A DNA stretch of 5,647 nucleotides from Amphritea sp. (GTDB lineage: Bacteria > Pseudomonadota > Gammaproteobacteria > Pseudomonadales > Balneatricaceae): positions 1 to 5,647 of the forward strand of contig JAGPUU010000204.1 of NCBI GenBank assembly GCA_018067325.1. The letters are read 5' to 3'. The notes beneath the pieces were generated by a model. It saw only the letters and a list, made by a program, of their open reading frames with translations, did not search any database and had not been told where the DNA came from. Below, piece by piece: positions 5,555 to 5,647 of this stretch; position 1 is the first letter of the stretch, and the number at the start of each line of letters is the position of its first letter. Made by a program: the position numbers and the translations under genes.

Positions 5555-5647
5555 CTAAGGCAGCATCATACCTCTGATAGTAAAGTAAATAATTGCCGCC
5601 ATCACGGCAGATGCTGGTACTGTAATGACCCAGGCGGCTGCAATTTT
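5555..5647 (-). CDS. C-terminal end of a PiT-family inorganic phosphate permease (partial)
   Basis: Only the last 30 codons and the TAG stop (5557-5555) are in the window; the gene continues past its right edge. The peptide begins KIAAAWVITVPASAVMAAI and ends IYFTIRGMMLP. The sequence AWVITVPASA followed by one last hydrophobic helix and a very short tail is the standard C-terminus of PiT/PitA low-affinity phosphate permeases, which import metal-phosphate or phosphate with a cation. Length and upstream parts cannot be judged. The same-strand Na/Pi cotransporter-family gene begins 104 bases downstream, with no terminator-like hairpin between, so the two are probably cotranscribed. In many bacteria a PhoU-like DUF47 protein is encoded just upstream of PiT; that would lie outside this window. 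Confidence 0.85.
   Translation of the reverse strand, partial: KIAAAWVITVPASAVMAAIIYFTIRGMMLP

Noticed and set aside
1..5647. CRISPR array, insertion sequence or defence system
   Set aside because: No regularly spaced repeats, no transposase or nuclease motifs, and no terminal inverted repeats with target duplications were found.

Overview
The window carries four intact or partial protein genes of ordinary bacterial type, one short coupled gene, and two intergenic stretches holding decayed material. Codon use, moderate base composition, the DUF-free phosphate cluster and the membrane diguanylate cyclase fit a Gram-negative bacterium, most likely a marine or aquatic gammaproteobacterium. That assignment rests on gene content only and is an inference.

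Left part (1-1890): a minus-strand gene (185-1348) encodes a seven-helix membrane protein with a C-terminal GGDEF domain that keeps its GGEEF active site and RxxD inhibitory site, so it should make cyclic di-GMP. A possible terminator lies downstream of it at 57-89. The 542-base gap between it and the next gene holds a start-less 63-codon frame that ends in a TAATG overlap with the cyclase start, two mutually exclusive hairpins, a decayed tRNA-like element (about 1698-1781) and another hairpin (1779-1815).

Middle (1891-3320): a plus-strand gene encodes a zinc-independent MDR-family NAD(P)-dependent alcohol dehydrogenase or quinone-oxidoreductase-like enzyme. The roughly 470 bases behind it look empty, but reading all three forward frames shows fragments of a second GGDEF domain (about 3002-3319), broken by stop codons, at least one frameshift and an internal deletion. 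It is a dead relative, not a copy, of the intact cyclase on the left.

Right part (3379-5647): a minus-strand phosphate cluster. The end of a PiT-type phosphate permease (to 5555) is followed by a Na/Pi cotransporter-family protein with a PhoU-like tail (3627-5450). A lysine-rich coiled-coil protein of 83 residues (3379-3630) follows and overlaps it by ATGA. The three are probably one transcription unit: two unrelated phosphate transport families plus a small coupled protein of unknown role. I found no wholly new defence or mobile system here. The best leads are the hidden GGDEF pseudogene and the coupled small protein.
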